Source: CAZKRU01 sp964555235 (GTDB lineage: Bacteria; Verrucomicrobiota; Verrucomicrobiia; Methylacidiphilales; CAMAQI01). Taken from it: a DNA stretch of 29,920 bases. Shown here one piece after another: positions 1-8,619 of this stretch. A program made the position numbers and the translations under genes. Each line of letters opens with the position of its first letter. Position 1 is the stretch's first letter. The stretch is taken from NCBI GenBank assembly GCA_964555235.1, contig CAZKRU010000051.1:1-29920 (forward strand). The letters run 5' to 3'. The notes under the pieces are model-generated. The model saw only the letters and a program-made list of their open reading frames with translations, was not told where the DNA came from and ran no database searches.

Positions 1-2
1 AA

Positions 3-323
3 GCCGGAGCCTCGGCAGAGACCGGAGCCGGAATGAGAGTGAGTCGCCCGTTTAATTATAATGGCTGGAAATGGATCCCGGAATTAAGACTGATGGGATC
101 ACACCAGTGGGAAAAACCGAACGACATTCGCGCGCAGTTTGCGGCAGGAGGCGATGACTTCACCGTGCATCCGGAAGGAGCCGGCCAAGAGATGATCATC
201 CCGGGAGCAGGCCTCCAACTCAGATTCAGTGAAACGACCACACTCAATTTCGGTTACGAAGCCCGCGTGAACTTGGAGTCTTGCTCCCATCAGTTGGATT
301 TAGGGGTAATGACGAAGTTTTGA
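3..323 (+). CDS. Autotransporter outer-membrane beta-barrel, C-terminal fragment (5' end outside window)
   Basis: The frame is open from the first bases of the window and ends at 323, so only about the last 106 residues of a larger protein are visible. The ATG at 33 is internal, because the frame runs upstream of it without a stop. The sequence looks like the end of an autotransporter translocator barrel: alternating polar and hydrophobic strands, a 'W-pelr' strand near the start, a GAGLQLRF strand, a tyrosine-containing strand and a closing strand LDLGVMTKF. The C-terminal phenylalanine is the usual outer-membrane assembly signal. Such barrels sit in the outer membrane and anchor or export an N-terminal passenger, which lies outside the window. 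No clear terminator follows; a short 5-bp hairpin after the stop lacks a T-run. The family call is by pattern; another outer-membrane barrel family is possible. Confidence 0.72.
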   Translation, partial: AGASAETGAGMRVSRPFNYNGWKWIPELRLMGSHQWEKPNDIRAQFAAGGDDFTVHPEGAGQEMIIPGAGLQLRFSETTTLNFGYEARVNLESCSHQLDLGVMTKF

Positions 324-397
324 GAGAAGGACGCAGTCCTCAAATCCAAAGTCTTGCTATCTGGTGGTTTTGGATTAACTTGAGACGTGGAAGACAT

Positions 398-749
398 GGG
401 GGCGCTTGGATTCGACTCAAGCGAAACATTGCCTTGCCGCAAGCCGAGGGCATGAGCGTGGTTGGCCTCGTTAAAAAACTGGCTCAAAAGATAATTGCTA
501 ACGAAGAATTAGCCCTCGCGGCCTAAAGCGCCGCGACGCGATTACTCTGACTCCTGCTGAGGGATAATTGCGTTATAAGCAGGGCCAATCGGAGGGTGAG
601 TGACCGACCGAACGATTGGTATCAACGTGGTGACTCGAGAATCGGTGCGCGCCTTGACGCTCCCGCTTCTCTAAACTCAATCAAGGCTATGCTTGTAGAC
701 GCGGGTGAGGTTTCCTTCGAGGACGCGGGTTCGATTCCCGCCGCCTCCA
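398..749 (+). ncRNA. ssrA: tmRNA (transfer-messenger RNA)
   Basis: This RNA rescues stalled ribosomes in trans-translation with SmpB. The 5' end GGGGGCG (398-404) pairs with CGCCTCC (742-748, one G-U) to form the acceptor stem. The invariant GGATTCGAC follows at 408-416. A T-arm of GCGGG, loop TTCGATT, CCCGC lies at 725-741, preceded by the conserved GTAGACGCGGG-type segment. An internal reading frame encodes the proteolysis tag and ends ...ELALAA before TAA at 524-526. The bases after discriminator A749 are CTT, so CCA is not encoded and must be added. A poor promoter candidate is TTGCTA (354-359) with TAACTT (376-381). No smpB is in the window. Confidence 0.95.
497..526 (+). other. tmRNA proteolysis-tag reading frame
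   Basis: This short frame inside ssrA encodes ANEELALAA followed by TAA, if translation resumes at GCT 497. The five bases before it are TAATT, with A at -4 as in other tmRNAs. An upstream GCT at 482, preceded by AACTG, also has A at -4 and would give the 14-residue tag AQKIIANEELALAA. The terminal ALAA matches the degron recognised by ClpXP-type proteases. The end of the tag is certain; the resume codon is not. Confidence 0.8.
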
Positions 750-846
750 CTTTTGAAGTTTGCTCTTGAACTCCAAAAACGACTTCGCCTCAAATGACTG
801 TGGCTCGGGACTTGATTCGTGACGTTTTTGCTTCCAGTGTAAGGAG

Positions 847-2106
847 ATGAGCTTAGAGGCGACGATTCAGGGAGTTGGGAAGGCGGCAAGAGCGGCTTCT
901 CGGGAGTTGGGAAAACTTTCCCCTACTCAAATGGATTGTGCCCTGCTCGCGATGGCGTCCGCATTGGAAAGTCGTCGTTCGGAGATTGAGGCGGCGAATG
1001 CCAAAGATGTTGAAGCGGCGCTGCAAAAGGGAATCTCGTCGGCCATGGTGGAGCGGCTACGGATCAAAGAGAAAACCTTTATCGGAATGGTGGAGGGAAT
1101 TCGTCAGGTTGTTGCCTTGCCAAACCCTCTTGGAAAAGTGATGAAAGAGTGGGAGCGCCCCAATGGATTGCAATTTCGCCAAGTCCGGGTCCCCATTGGG
1201 GTCATTGGAATTATTTACGAATCGCGTCCCAATGTCACCGTGGATGCCTCCGTGCTCTGTTTGAAGACCGGAAATGCGGTGATTTTGCGAGGGGGAAGCG
1301 AGGCGTTTCACTCCAATCAAGCGTTGGTGGCGGCATTGCAGGAAGGGGCCCGAAATTCCGGAATTCCTGAGGCATCGGTACAGCTTCTTTCGATGACGGA
1401 TCGCGAGGCGATTCCGGTTTTGTGCCGGATGGATCAGTATATTGATCTGATGATTCCCCGGGGCGGAGAGGGGCTCATTCGGACGGTGGTGGAGCATGCC
1501 CGGATGCCGGTGATCAAACATTACAATGGAATCTGTCACGTCTATGTTCATGAGAAAGCTGATTTCGAAATGGCGGAGCGGATCATTGTGAACGGAAAAT
1601 GCCAGCGTCCCGGAGTTTGCAATGCGGTGGAAGCCGTCTTGGTCGATCGCGCGATTGCCGATCAATTTGTTCCTCGAATTGTGAAGATCCTGCAAGCGAA
1701 TCACGTGGAGGTTCGAGGCGATGCGGCGACGCAAAAGCTCGGAGGAGCGTCGGTAAAAGCGGCGACAGAAGCAGATTGGAGTACGGAGTATCTGGAGCTC
1801 ATTCTCTCGATGCGAGTCGTCGAAGGGCTGGATCAGGCGATCGACCATGTTGAGCGTTACGGCTCTCATCATTCCGATGCGATTGTCACGGCAGAAGCAG
1901 AGGCCGCCGAGCGGTTTTTAACCGAAGTGGACTCTGCAACGGTTTACTGGAATGCGTCGACTCGATTTACGGATGGGGGGGAGTTTGGTTTTGGAGCGGA
2001 GATCGGAATTAGTACCGACAAAATCCATGCTCGTGGTCCGATGGCACTTGAGGAGCTGACGTCCTATAAATATCGAATTGTCGGAACCGGTCAGATTCGG
2101 GGTTGA
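847..2106 (+). CDS. proA: Gamma-glutamyl phosphate reductase (glutamate-5-semialdehyde dehydrogenase)
   Basis: This enzyme reduces gamma-glutamyl phosphate to glutamate-5-semialdehyde with NADPH, the second step of proline synthesis in the cytoplasm. The 419-residue length is normal for ProA. Recognisable blocks are VPIGVIGIIYESRPNVT (about 115-131), LKTGNAVILRGGSEA (139-153), PRGGEGLI (204-211) and KCQRPGVCNA (251-260), where C258 is the catalytic cysteine. The C-terminal GFGAEIGIST and HARGPM blocks are also present. The ATG at 847 is directly abutted by AAGGAG (841-846), so the ribosome-binding site has no spacer; an in-frame TAA at 841 rules out an upstream start and the next usual start is about 20 codons in. 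No proB lies in the window. The gene starts the forward run that continues into queH 27 bases later. Confidence 0.97.
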   Translation: MSLEATIQGVGKAARAASRELGKLSPTQMDCALLAMASALESRRSEIEAANAKDVEAALQKGISSAMVERLRIKEKTFIGMVEGIRQVVALPNPLGKVMKEWERPNGLQFRQVRVPIGVIGIIYESRPNVTVDASVLCLKTGNAVILRGGSEAFHSNQALVAALQEGARNSGIPEASVQLLSMTDREAIPVLCRMDQYIDLMIPRGGEGLIRTVVEHARMPVIKHYNGICHVYVHEKADFEMAERIIVNGKCQRPGVCNAVEAVLVDRAIADQFVPRIVKILQANHVEVRGDAATQKLGGASVKAATEADWSTEYLELILSMRVVEGLDQAIDHVERYGSHHSDAIVTAEAEAAERFLTEVDSATVYWNASTRFTDGGEFGFGAEIGISTDKIHARGPMALEELTSYKYRIVGTGQIRG

Positions 2107-2133
2107 GAGATCTCTGAGATCCATGCAAGGTGA

Positions 2134-2796
2134 ATGATGACATTTGAGCGTCCCATTTTAAATCCGCCGGGAGGGAATCGAAAGATTCTGCTTCATTCCT
2201 GCTGTGCGCCCTGTTCGGGAGAGGTGATGGAAGCGATGACGGCCTCCAGGATTGATTATACGATTTTCTTTTACAATCCGAATATTCACCCGGTGAAAGA
2301 GTACGAGCTTCGTAAGAGCGAAAACATCCGGTTTGCGGAAAAGTATCGTGTCCCTTTTGTGGATACGGATTATGAGACGGATGCTTGGTTTGAGAGAGTG
2401 AAAGGACTGGAGTGGGAGCCGGAAAAGGGGGCGCGCTGTACGGCCTGCTTTGATCTGCGATTTGAGCGAACGGCGCTTTATGCGCAGGAGAATGGGTTTT
2501 CGTTGATTACGAGTAGTCTCGGGATTTCCCGTTGGAAGGATATGAATCAAATCAACGGGTGTGGCGTTCGTGCGGCATCCCGATATCCGGGAATGACCTA
2601 TTGGACCTTCAATTGGCGCAAAGGGGGAGGATCGGATCGGATGATCGACATTTCCAAGCGTGAGAATTTTTATCAACAGGAGTATTGTGGCTGTCTCTAC
2701 TCACTCCGGGATAGTAATCGTTTTCGCCTGGCTCAAGGGCGTTCCAAGATCAAGCTCGGTGTCAAATTTTATGGAGAGGTTGAGTCGTCTTCATGA
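2134..2796 (+). CDS. queH: Epoxyqueuosine reductase, QueH family
   Basis: QueH reduces epoxyqueuosine to queuosine at the tRNA wobble position, and is the non-homologous replacement for QueG. The 220-residue protein shows the family cysteine motifs: HSCCAPC at 21-27, RCTACFDLRFERTA at 101-114, and QEYCGCLYSL at 182-191. FFYNPNIHP (45-53) and ITSSLGISRWKD (125-136) are further conserved blocks. The cysteines are the expected metal and iron-sulfur ligands. Two ATGs are adjacent (2134 and 2137); the weak AAGG at 2127-2130 is better spaced for the second. The last bases overlap the next gene by an ATGA, so translation of the two is probably coupled, although their functions have no evident link. 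Confidence 0.92.
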   Translation: MMTFERPILNPPGGNRKILLHSCCAPCSGEVMEAMTASRIDYTIFFYNPNIHPVKEYELRKSENIRFAEKYRVPFVDTDYETDAWFERVKGLEWEPEKGARCTACFDLRFERTALYAQENGFSLITSSLGISRWKDMNQINGCGVRAASRYPGMTYWTFNWRKGGGSDRMIDISKRENFYQQEYCGCLYSLRDSNRFRLAQGRSKIKLGVKFYGEVESSS

Positions 2797-5700
2797 GTCC
2801 CTCCGGTCGTTCGCATTTTGTTTTTTTAGATCCGACGGGAAAACGCTGGCCGAGAATGAGGTTGGTAATTGTTTTTCTGTTTATCGTGCTTCTCGCGGCG
2901 CTTTTGATCTTTATTCATTCCATCTGGATTGCGCCTCGTCTCAAGCTTCCTCCGCATATTACGGAACTTAAAGATCAACTTCGGTCCCAGGACAATCCCT
3001 CTCCGTTGACTCCGTATCAGCCTAAAAATCTCTGGTTGGAGTTCTACAAAAAAACTCCTGCAGGACAAAAGCGGATTGCTTCCCTCCATCGAAAACTTGC
3101 GGCATCCAAACCGGATGTAACGCTGGGGTTCTATGTTCCTTGGGATCCGAACAGTCTGGCTTCTCTTCGAAAAAATGCGCCATCGCTGACTCATGTGGCA
3201 GTGGAGTGGTTTGTTTTGAAAAGCGAGCGCACGGTGATTGTTGAGGAGATCGATGCGACCGTTAAGGATTTTTTGCAATCCACGGGGGTTGGTTTTTTGC
3301 CGATGATGACAAATTTGGTCGGAACCAGTTGGCAACCGGAACCGATTGAAGCGCTTTTGATGGGGCCGCAAGAACGTCGGGATCACTTCGTTCAAGAGAC
3401 GCTTTCGAGAGTGAATCAGCTTCAAGCTGCCGGGCTCTTGGTTGACTGGCAACAGATTGATCCGGCATATCGAAATGCGCTGACAGCGCTTTTAATGCAA
3501 CTGGCGGAAGCGCTTCACGGGGCAGATCGGGAGTTTTGGCTTTCGGTTCCGGTCGGTCACGATTTGCGCCCTTTTGATCTCGATGCAATCTCCGCTTTTA
3601 CCGATCACTTTGTCGGGACACTTCACGATGAAAATTCGGATTTGGATGAAGCGGGCCCGATTGCTTCGATGGATTGGTTTGAGGGTTGGCTCAAGGCGCT
3701 TCTTGCTTATGGAGAGCCGCAACAATGGGTGATTTCATTGGGGAGCTATGGGTACGACTGGGGTTCTCGGCCTGGTCTTCAGGCGGAAAGTCTCTCATTT
3801 GCGGATGTCATGTCATTGGCTCACAACGCAGAGGTTGCCAAGATTGAAGGGGGTCCCCCGACGTTAAATCCGAATTTTCAATATCGGGAAAATGATGTCG
3901 CGCATCAGGTCTGGTTTCTAGATGCGGTGACTTTTTTGAATCAAGCCCGAGCGGTTCGCGCTTTTGGTGTGACGGGGATCGGTCTCTATCGTTTGGGAAC
4001 TGAGGATCCTTTGGTGTGGGAGGCACTTCGCCAGAGTCGGAATTCTCAGATGGATTTTTCAGCGTTGAGAGTGTTGCAATCGGGGGAGACGATCAGTCAT
4101 TTGGGTCGTGGCGAATTCATCACGGTAGATGTTACTCAGAAGCCAGGATTGCGTGAGGTCCAGGCAGATGCTTTTGGAAGGTTGCAGTCAAAATACATCA
4201 CGTATCCTCAATACCCCGTGGTTTTTCACCAAGGAGGGGAAAATCCGGATCTGGTAGCGCTGACCTTTGATGATGGTCCTGATGAGAAATGGACTCCCCA
4301 GGTTTTGGAGATTCTCAAGGAGAGAAAAGTTCCTGCGGCATTTTTTGTGGTCGGAAATAAGGCGGAGGAGTCTCCGGATCTCGTCCGGCGCATCTATCAG
4401 GAAGGTCACGAAATCGGAAACCATACGTATACCCACCCCAATCTGAATTTGGTGACGGACGAACATATGATGCTCGAGTTGAATGCCACCCAACGTCTTC
4501 TGGAATTCATTCTCGGACACTCGACGCTTCTTTTTCGACCTCCGTATCAGGCGGATGCGCGCCCCAAGGATTTGGAGGATTTGAGGCCGATCGCGATTGC
4601 CGAGTCGCTTGGCTATCTCACGGTGTGCGAAAAGATTGACCCGGAAGATTGGCAGCAGCCGACTGCCGAGAAATTACTGGAGCGAATTAAAGAGAAACGT
4701 CGCTTGGGGAATATTGTCTTGCTTCACGATGCGGGAGGGAATCGATCGCAAACCATCAAGGCGCTCCCCGCTCTGATCGACTGGCTTCGTGCGCGAGGGG
4801 ACACCATCGTTCCGTTGAGTACCTTGATTGGAACCCCCCGGGATCAATTAATGCCGGTTCAAGTGGAATCTTCAGAGGAGACGCCCCGATGGGTCAGCGG
4901 CTTCGGATTCCGAGCGCTTCATCTTTTGGAGGAGTTGGCCTGGTCCTTTATGATTCTGGCAACGATTCTGCTACTGATTCGAACCCTGATTGTTGCGGCG
5001 TTGGCGAAGCGACATCCTGCACAGAGAGGCCTCGATCCAAGTTATCACGAGCCCCTTACCATTCTGCTTCCGGCGCATAATGAAGAAAAAGTGATCGTAA
5101 ATACCATCACGGCTTTGCTGCGTTCCGAGGGAGTTCCTGAATTTGAAATTCTTGTGATTGATGATGGATCGCGAGATCAAACCCGAGCCATGGTGGAGGA
5201 AAATTTCGGAAAGAATTCTCGTGTCCGTTTGATCTGTCAGGCAAATCAAGGAAAGGCGGCGGCGTTACAGCGGGGGCTTCATGAAGCTCTCCATGGACTT
5301 CTGATTACTCTGGATGCGGATACTCAATTTCAACCGGATACGATTCGATTTCTCTTGGAGCCGATGAGAGATCCGGACGTTGTCGCGGTCTCAGGTCATG
5401 TCAAAGTCGGAAATCCTCGCACGGTGTTGACGCGATGTCAGGCGTTGGAGTACACGTGTGGTTTTAATTTGGATCGCCGTGCTTACGATCAACTGAATGC
5501 CATCACGGTCATTCCAGGAGCGGCGTGCGCGCTTCGAAAATCAGCGGTCATGGCTGCGGGAGGATTCACGCACGATACTTTGGCGGAGGATACCGATCTC
5601 ACTTTAAATCTTCATCGGCTTGGAGGGAAAATCACGTATGCACCTCGTGCTTTTGCCTGGACCGAAGCTCCAGAGACAATTGCGGAACTCCTCAAGCAGC

Positions 5701-6125
5701 GATTCAGGTGGTGCTTTGGAACGATGCAGTGTCTCTGGAAACATCGTGATCTTCTCTTCAGTCCGAAGATGGGGGCGCTCGGATGGTTCAGTCTTCCGGG
5801 GATCTGGTTTTTTCAAATGCTCCTGGTGGCGTTAATTCCGGCGGTCGATCTTCTTTTGATCTTCTCACTTCTTGTCGGTTCAGGAAGTGCGATCCTGCCG
5901 TTCTTCATTCTCTTCCTCGCCGTCGATCTGTTGCTGGCTTGGCTGGCTTGTTACCTTGAAGAAGAGCCGCTCTGGAACGCGCTTTGGATTATTCCGATGC
6001 GTTTTATTTATCGCCCGCTCCTGGCCTGGGTCGTTTGGAAATCGCTGAGCCGCGCCTTTCGTGGGGTGTGGGTCACGTGGATTCGAGTGGAGCGCACAGG
6101 GAGCGTTGATCTTCCGGAGGCGTAA
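2793..6125 (+). CDS. GH18-like / NodB polysaccharide deacetylase / GT2 glycosyltransferase three-domain membrane protein
   Basis: This 1110-residue inner-membrane protein joins three carbohydrate modules. After an N-terminal membrane segment (about 23-42) comes a GH18-like barrel (about 108-415). It starts VTLGFYVPWDP and carries GLLVDWQQID at 214-223, where the usual catalytic Glu of the DxE motif is Gln220. A NodB deacetylase domain (about 485-680) has all five motifs: TFDDGP 491-496, HTYTH 544-548, RPPY 582-585, DPEDW 616-620 and LLHD 643-646. A membrane segment (about 711-737) leads to a GT2 domain (about 754-985) with D790-D791, DAD 841-843, ED 932-933 and QRFRW 969-973, the signature of processive synthases such as PgaC. 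More membrane helices follow (about 1000-1085). The layout suggests synthesis, export and trimming of a beta-linked, probably N-acetylated polysaccharide; the polymer is inferred. The start overlaps the queH stop. Confidence 0.9.
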   Translation: MSPSGRSHFVFLDPTGKRWPRMRLVIVFLFIVLLAALLIFIHSIWIAPRLKLPPHITELKDQLRSQDNPSPLTPYQPKNLWLEFYKKTPAGQKRIASLHRKLAASKPDVTLGFYVPWDPNSLASLRKNAPSLTHVAVEWFVLKSERTVIVEEIDATVKDFLQSTGVGFLPMMTNLVGTSWQPEPIEALLMGPQERRDHFVQETLSRVNQLQAAGLLVDWQQIDPAYRNALTALLMQLAEALHGADREFWLSVPVGHDLRPFDLDAISAFTDHFVGTLHDENSDLDEAGPIASMDWFEGWLKALLAYGEPQQWVISLGSYGYDWGSRPGLQAESLSFADVMSLAHNAEVAKIEGGPPTLNPNFQYRENDVAHQVWFLDAVTFLNQARAVRAFGVTGIGLYRLGTEDPLVWEALRQSRNSQMDFSALRVLQSGETISHLGRGEFITVDVTQKPGLREVQADAFGRLQSKYITYPQYPVVFHQGGENPDLVALTFDDGPDEKWTPQVLEILKERKVPAAFFVVGNKAEESPDLVRRIYQEGHEIGNHTYTHPNLNLVTDEHMMLELNATQRLLEFILGHSTLLFRPPYQADARPKDLEDLRPIAIAESLGYLTVCEKIDPEDWQQPTAEKLLERIKEKRRLGNIVLLHDAGGNRSQTIKALPALIDWLRARGDTIVPLSTLIGTPRDQLMPVQVESSEETPRWVSGFGFRALHLLEELAWSFMILATILLLIRTLIVAALAKRHPAQRGLDPSYHEPLTILLPAHNEEKVIVNTITALLRSEGVPEFEILVIDDGSRDQTRAMVEENFGKNSRVRLICQANQGKAAALQRGLHEALHGLLITLDADTQFQPDTIRFLLEPMRDPDVVAVSGHVKVGNPRTVLTRCQALEYTCGFNLDRRAYDQLNAITVIPGAACALRKSAVMAAGGFTHDTLAEDTDLTLNLHRLGGKITYAPRAFAWTEAPETIAELLKQRFRWCFGTMQCLWKHRDLLFSPKMGALGWFSLPGIWFFQMLLVALIPAVDLLLIFSLLVGSGSAILPFFILFLAVDLLLAWLACYLEEEPLWNALWIIPMRFIYRPLLAWVVWKSLSRAFRGVWVTWIRVERTGSVDLPEA

Positions 6126-6204
6126 ACCGGTTAAGAGGTTTTTCTCGCGCAGAGTCGCTGTGGCGCGGTGGATTTACAATTGGTGGGGTCAATTATTCGA
6201 GCCC

Positions 6205-6262
6205 GGACCGCTCCCCGAAAAGCGTTCGGGGCAGGCAGGAGATCGGTCCCTACCAAGGTAGG
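6205..6262. repeat. Nested inverted repeats between convergent genes (possible REP-like element or bidirectional terminator)
   Basis: CCCCGAA (6213-6219) pairs with TTCGGGG (6225-6231) around a 5-base loop. Outside it GGACCG (6205-6210) can pair with CGGTCC (6244-6249). A second palindrome follows at once: CCTACC (6249-6254), AA, GGTAGG (6257-6262). The elements lie between the stops of the forward GT2 fusion gene and the reverse desaturase gene, where a shared terminator would be expected. There is no T-run on either strand, so simple intrinsic termination is not clear. Confidence 0.45.
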
Positions 6263-6265
6263 AAT

Positions 6266-8536
6266 TTAGGAGAACTCGTCGTAGGCGATTTGGTTGGAAT
6301 CGACTTGAAGACTTTGAAGCATCTCCGTTCCGGCTTTGATCATCGGAGGGGGGCCGCAGAGATAGAATTCGACTTTTTTCAGGTCGGGGTGTTTGGCGAG
6401 GTATTCGTCTTTGAGGACGTTATGAATGAATCCGGTATGGGACTTCCACTGGTCTTCGGGTTGTGGCTCGGAGAGGGCGAGATGGAAGGTGAAGTTGGGG
6501 AATTGTCGGGCAAGTCCTTCAAAGTAATCTTGATAGAAGAGTTCTTGAAGGGAGCGTGCGCCATACCAGAAACTGACTTTTCTCCCGGTCTTGAGCGTCT
6601 CAAAGAGATGCGAGAGATGAGAACGCAACGGAGCCATTCCGGCACCTCCCCCGAGATAAACCATTTCATTTTCTGTCGGCTTGATGTGAAACGTTCCAAA
6701 CGGTCCAATGGCCGAAACGGTGTCACCCGGTTTAAGTCGATGTACGTAAGCGGAGCCGGCGCCGGCAAGGCAATCCTGTCCGCGTGGTGGAGTGGCAATG
6801 CGGACATTGAACTTCAAGGTCGTGTCGGTCGATGGATTGGTTGCCAGGGAGTAATTGCGACGAATCGCGGTCTGATTTTCTGAGCGAAAATCGAAGACGT
6901 GCTGGGTTTTCCAGACGGTCGCATACGGTTCTTTGACGGAGATTTCGTTGAAGGAGATCTCGCCATAGGCAGGAATGTTGAGCTGGAGATAATCGCCCGG
7001 CTGATATTTTGGAAGGGAGGATCCTGGCACTGGTTCCAAGACCAATTCCTTGATGAAGGTCGCCACGTTTTCATTGCTGACTACTCGGAATTGGTAGGTG
7101 ACGGGCTCTGCAGAAGGATTGCGACGGCTGGTAGGAGTAAGATTTAAGAAAATCTTCTGGTCATGCTCACGCATCGGATAGGTCTTCAAGGCCACGCAGA
7201 CGGGAGCTCTCTGGGGGGAACCATCGGTGAAGTCAAAACGGCCGTTGTGTTTGGGGCACTCGATCAGCTTTCCAATGACGAGTCCGTCGGCGAGGTGGGT
7301 GTTTCCATGGGTGCAAATTCCATCGGTCGCATAAAGACTTCCATCGGCCGTCCGATAGATGGCGTAGGTTTTTCCGTCGTGATCAAACCGAATGGCATCT
7401 TCCTTTTTCAAAAAGGCACTCGCACAGATTTCAATCCAGCCGTCGACCGGATCCCCTTTCGCCTTGAATGAATGCGAAGTAGCAGGTGCTTCTTTTGGGA
7501 TCGTCGGGGTCGGTAGTTTGCGTTTTACAAAATAGCCCGGATCTTTGACCTGTCGGAGAAGCGCGGGGATGATCTCTCTCCATGCCTCCCCAAGTCCGTT
7601 GTAAGGCGTGGGCATGTCTGATTTGACCGCCTCGTGAAGTTTGGGGAGATTGTGGTAAGGGACGAGCGGAAACATGTGATGTTCGACATGATAATTCATG
7701 TTCCAGTAGAGATAGCGATGCAGGGCGTTCATGTAGACGGTTCGGCAGTTGAGCCGGTGATCGAGAACGTTTTCAGCGAGTCCTGCATGTTGAGTATATC
7801 CATAAACTCCCATGAGCCAGGCGCCGTAGATGTTGGGGAGGCCGATAAACATTAATGGCAAAATGCTTTTCGTGTAGAGACTGCTTCCGATGACAATCGC
7901 GTAGATGAGAAGGGTGATGCGTGCCTTGAAGAATATTTTTTGGTATTCAGATTCCGGAACAAATGTTTTTTCTTCGTCGGTCATTTGCCCGGAGGCATGA
8001 ATGAAGAGCTTTTTGAAATATTTTGGAATTACGGTGAGGCTAAAGGCACCTAAAAGCATTCCCAAGAGATCGGGAGGGCGGGGGGCGGCGATTTCGGGGT
8101 CGCGTCCCACGATGATCGTATCACTGTGATGTCGTGTGTGACTCCAGCGCCAGACCGTCGATTCACGCATGACCATAAACGAGGCGATTTCGTAAAGCAG
8201 ATCATTGAGCCAGTCGGTTTTAAAGGCAGTTCCGTGGCTGGATTCGTGCCAACGGGAGTCAGAAGTCGTTCCGTAAATGACTCCGTAGATTGCGAAGGGA
8301 ATAATCGCCCACCAAGTTCCCCAGAGCTGATAGCCCAGGTAACCGGAAGTGAAAAGGAGTCCGAACCAGATCAGGGTGTCGCGAATGGCCGGGCCGTCTT
8401 GACGTTCCAAGAGCTCGCGCATTTTTTCTCGAGGGAGCGGAGAGGTGTACCAAGTGGCTTCAGCGAGACCTTTTTCAATCGCAAGGGCCGTGTCTTTCCC
8501 GACCAAACTGTAATCACTGAGGCGAATCTCGTTCAT
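6266..8536 (-). CDS. Fatty acid desaturase - Rieske ferredoxin - NqrF-like FAD/NAD(P) reductase fusion
   Basis: This 756-residue protein appears to be a self-sufficient membrane oxygenase or desaturase. Residues 1-330 form a membrane-bound di-iron desaturase domain with histidine boxes HESSH (97-101), HTRHH (133-137) and HVEHH (283-287), plus H250. Residues about 365-465 form a Rieske domain with C408/H410 and C427/H430 as [2Fe-2S] ligands. Residues about 478-756 match the flavin and NAD(H) part of NqrF: RNYSLATNP (560-568), NVRIATPP (577-584), GPFGTFHIK (611-619), GGGAGMAPLRSH (629-640), SFWYGARSL (655-663) and CGPPPM (727-732). The N-terminal helix and plant-type ferredoxin of NqrF are absent, with the Rieske domain in their place. 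Electrons would run NAD(P)H, FAD, Rieske, di-iron centre. The separate MocD/MocE/MocF proteins of rhizopine catabolism are a three-gene parallel. The substrate is unknown. It is the last gene of the reverse-strand run. Confidence 0.9.
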   Translation of the reverse strand: MNEIRLSDYSLVGKDTALAIEKGLAEATWYTSPLPREKMRELLERQDGPAIRDTLIWFGLLFTSGYLGYQLWGTWWAIIPFAIYGVIYGTTSDSRWHESSHGTAFKTDWLNDLLYEIASFMVMRESTVWRWSHTRHHSDTIIVGRDPEIAAPRPPDLLGMLLGAFSLTVIPKYFKKLFIHASGQMTDEEKTFVPESEYQKIFFKARITLLIYAIVIGSSLYTKSILPLMFIGLPNIYGAWLMGVYGYTQHAGLAENVLDHRLNCRTVYMNALHRYLYWNMNYHVEHHMFPLVPYHNLPKLHEAVKSDMPTPYNGLGEAWREIIPALLRQVKDPGYFVKRKLPTPTIPKEAPATSHSFKAKGDPVDGWIEICASAFLKKEDAIRFDHDGKTYAIYRTADGSLYATDGICTHGNTHLADGLVIGKLIECPKHNGRFDFTDGSPQRAPVCVALKTYPMREHDQKIFLNLTPTSRRNPSAEPVTYQFRVVSNENVATFIKELVLEPVPGSSLPKYQPGDYLQLNIPAYGEISFNEISVKEPYATVWKTQHVFDFRSENQTAIRRNYSLATNPSTDTTLKFNVRIATPPRGQDCLAGAGSAYVHRLKPGDTVSAIGPFGTFHIKPTENEMVYLGGGAGMAPLRSHLSHLFETLKTGRKVSFWYGARSLQELFYQDYFEGLARQFPNFTFHLALSEPQPEDQWKSHTGFIHNVLKDEYLAKHPDLKKVEFYLCGPPPMIKAGTEMLQSLQVDSNQIAYDEFS

Positions 8537-8619
8537 AAAATTAGCTTACTGGAGTTCCTCTGCTTTCCATAGCTTTAATGCGTGAATACCTATCCAAAAT
8601 GAAAGCGCTTGCATTTTTC

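Noticed and set aside
725..749. The T-arm and acceptor end look like a tRNA gene
   Set aside because: There is no tRNA D-arm or anticodon arm upstream; the 5' partner of the acceptor stem is at 398-404, which makes it the end of tmRNA.
774..830. CAAAAACG (774-781) and CGTTTTTG (823-830) as a terminator after tmRNA
   Set aside because: The stem is AT-rich and the loop is over 40 bases, so a functional hairpin is unlikely.
1057..1872. 271-codon open frame on the reverse strand inside proA
   Set aside because: It is antisense to a strongly conserved enzyme gene and has no recognisable domain; it is a by-product of proA codon use.
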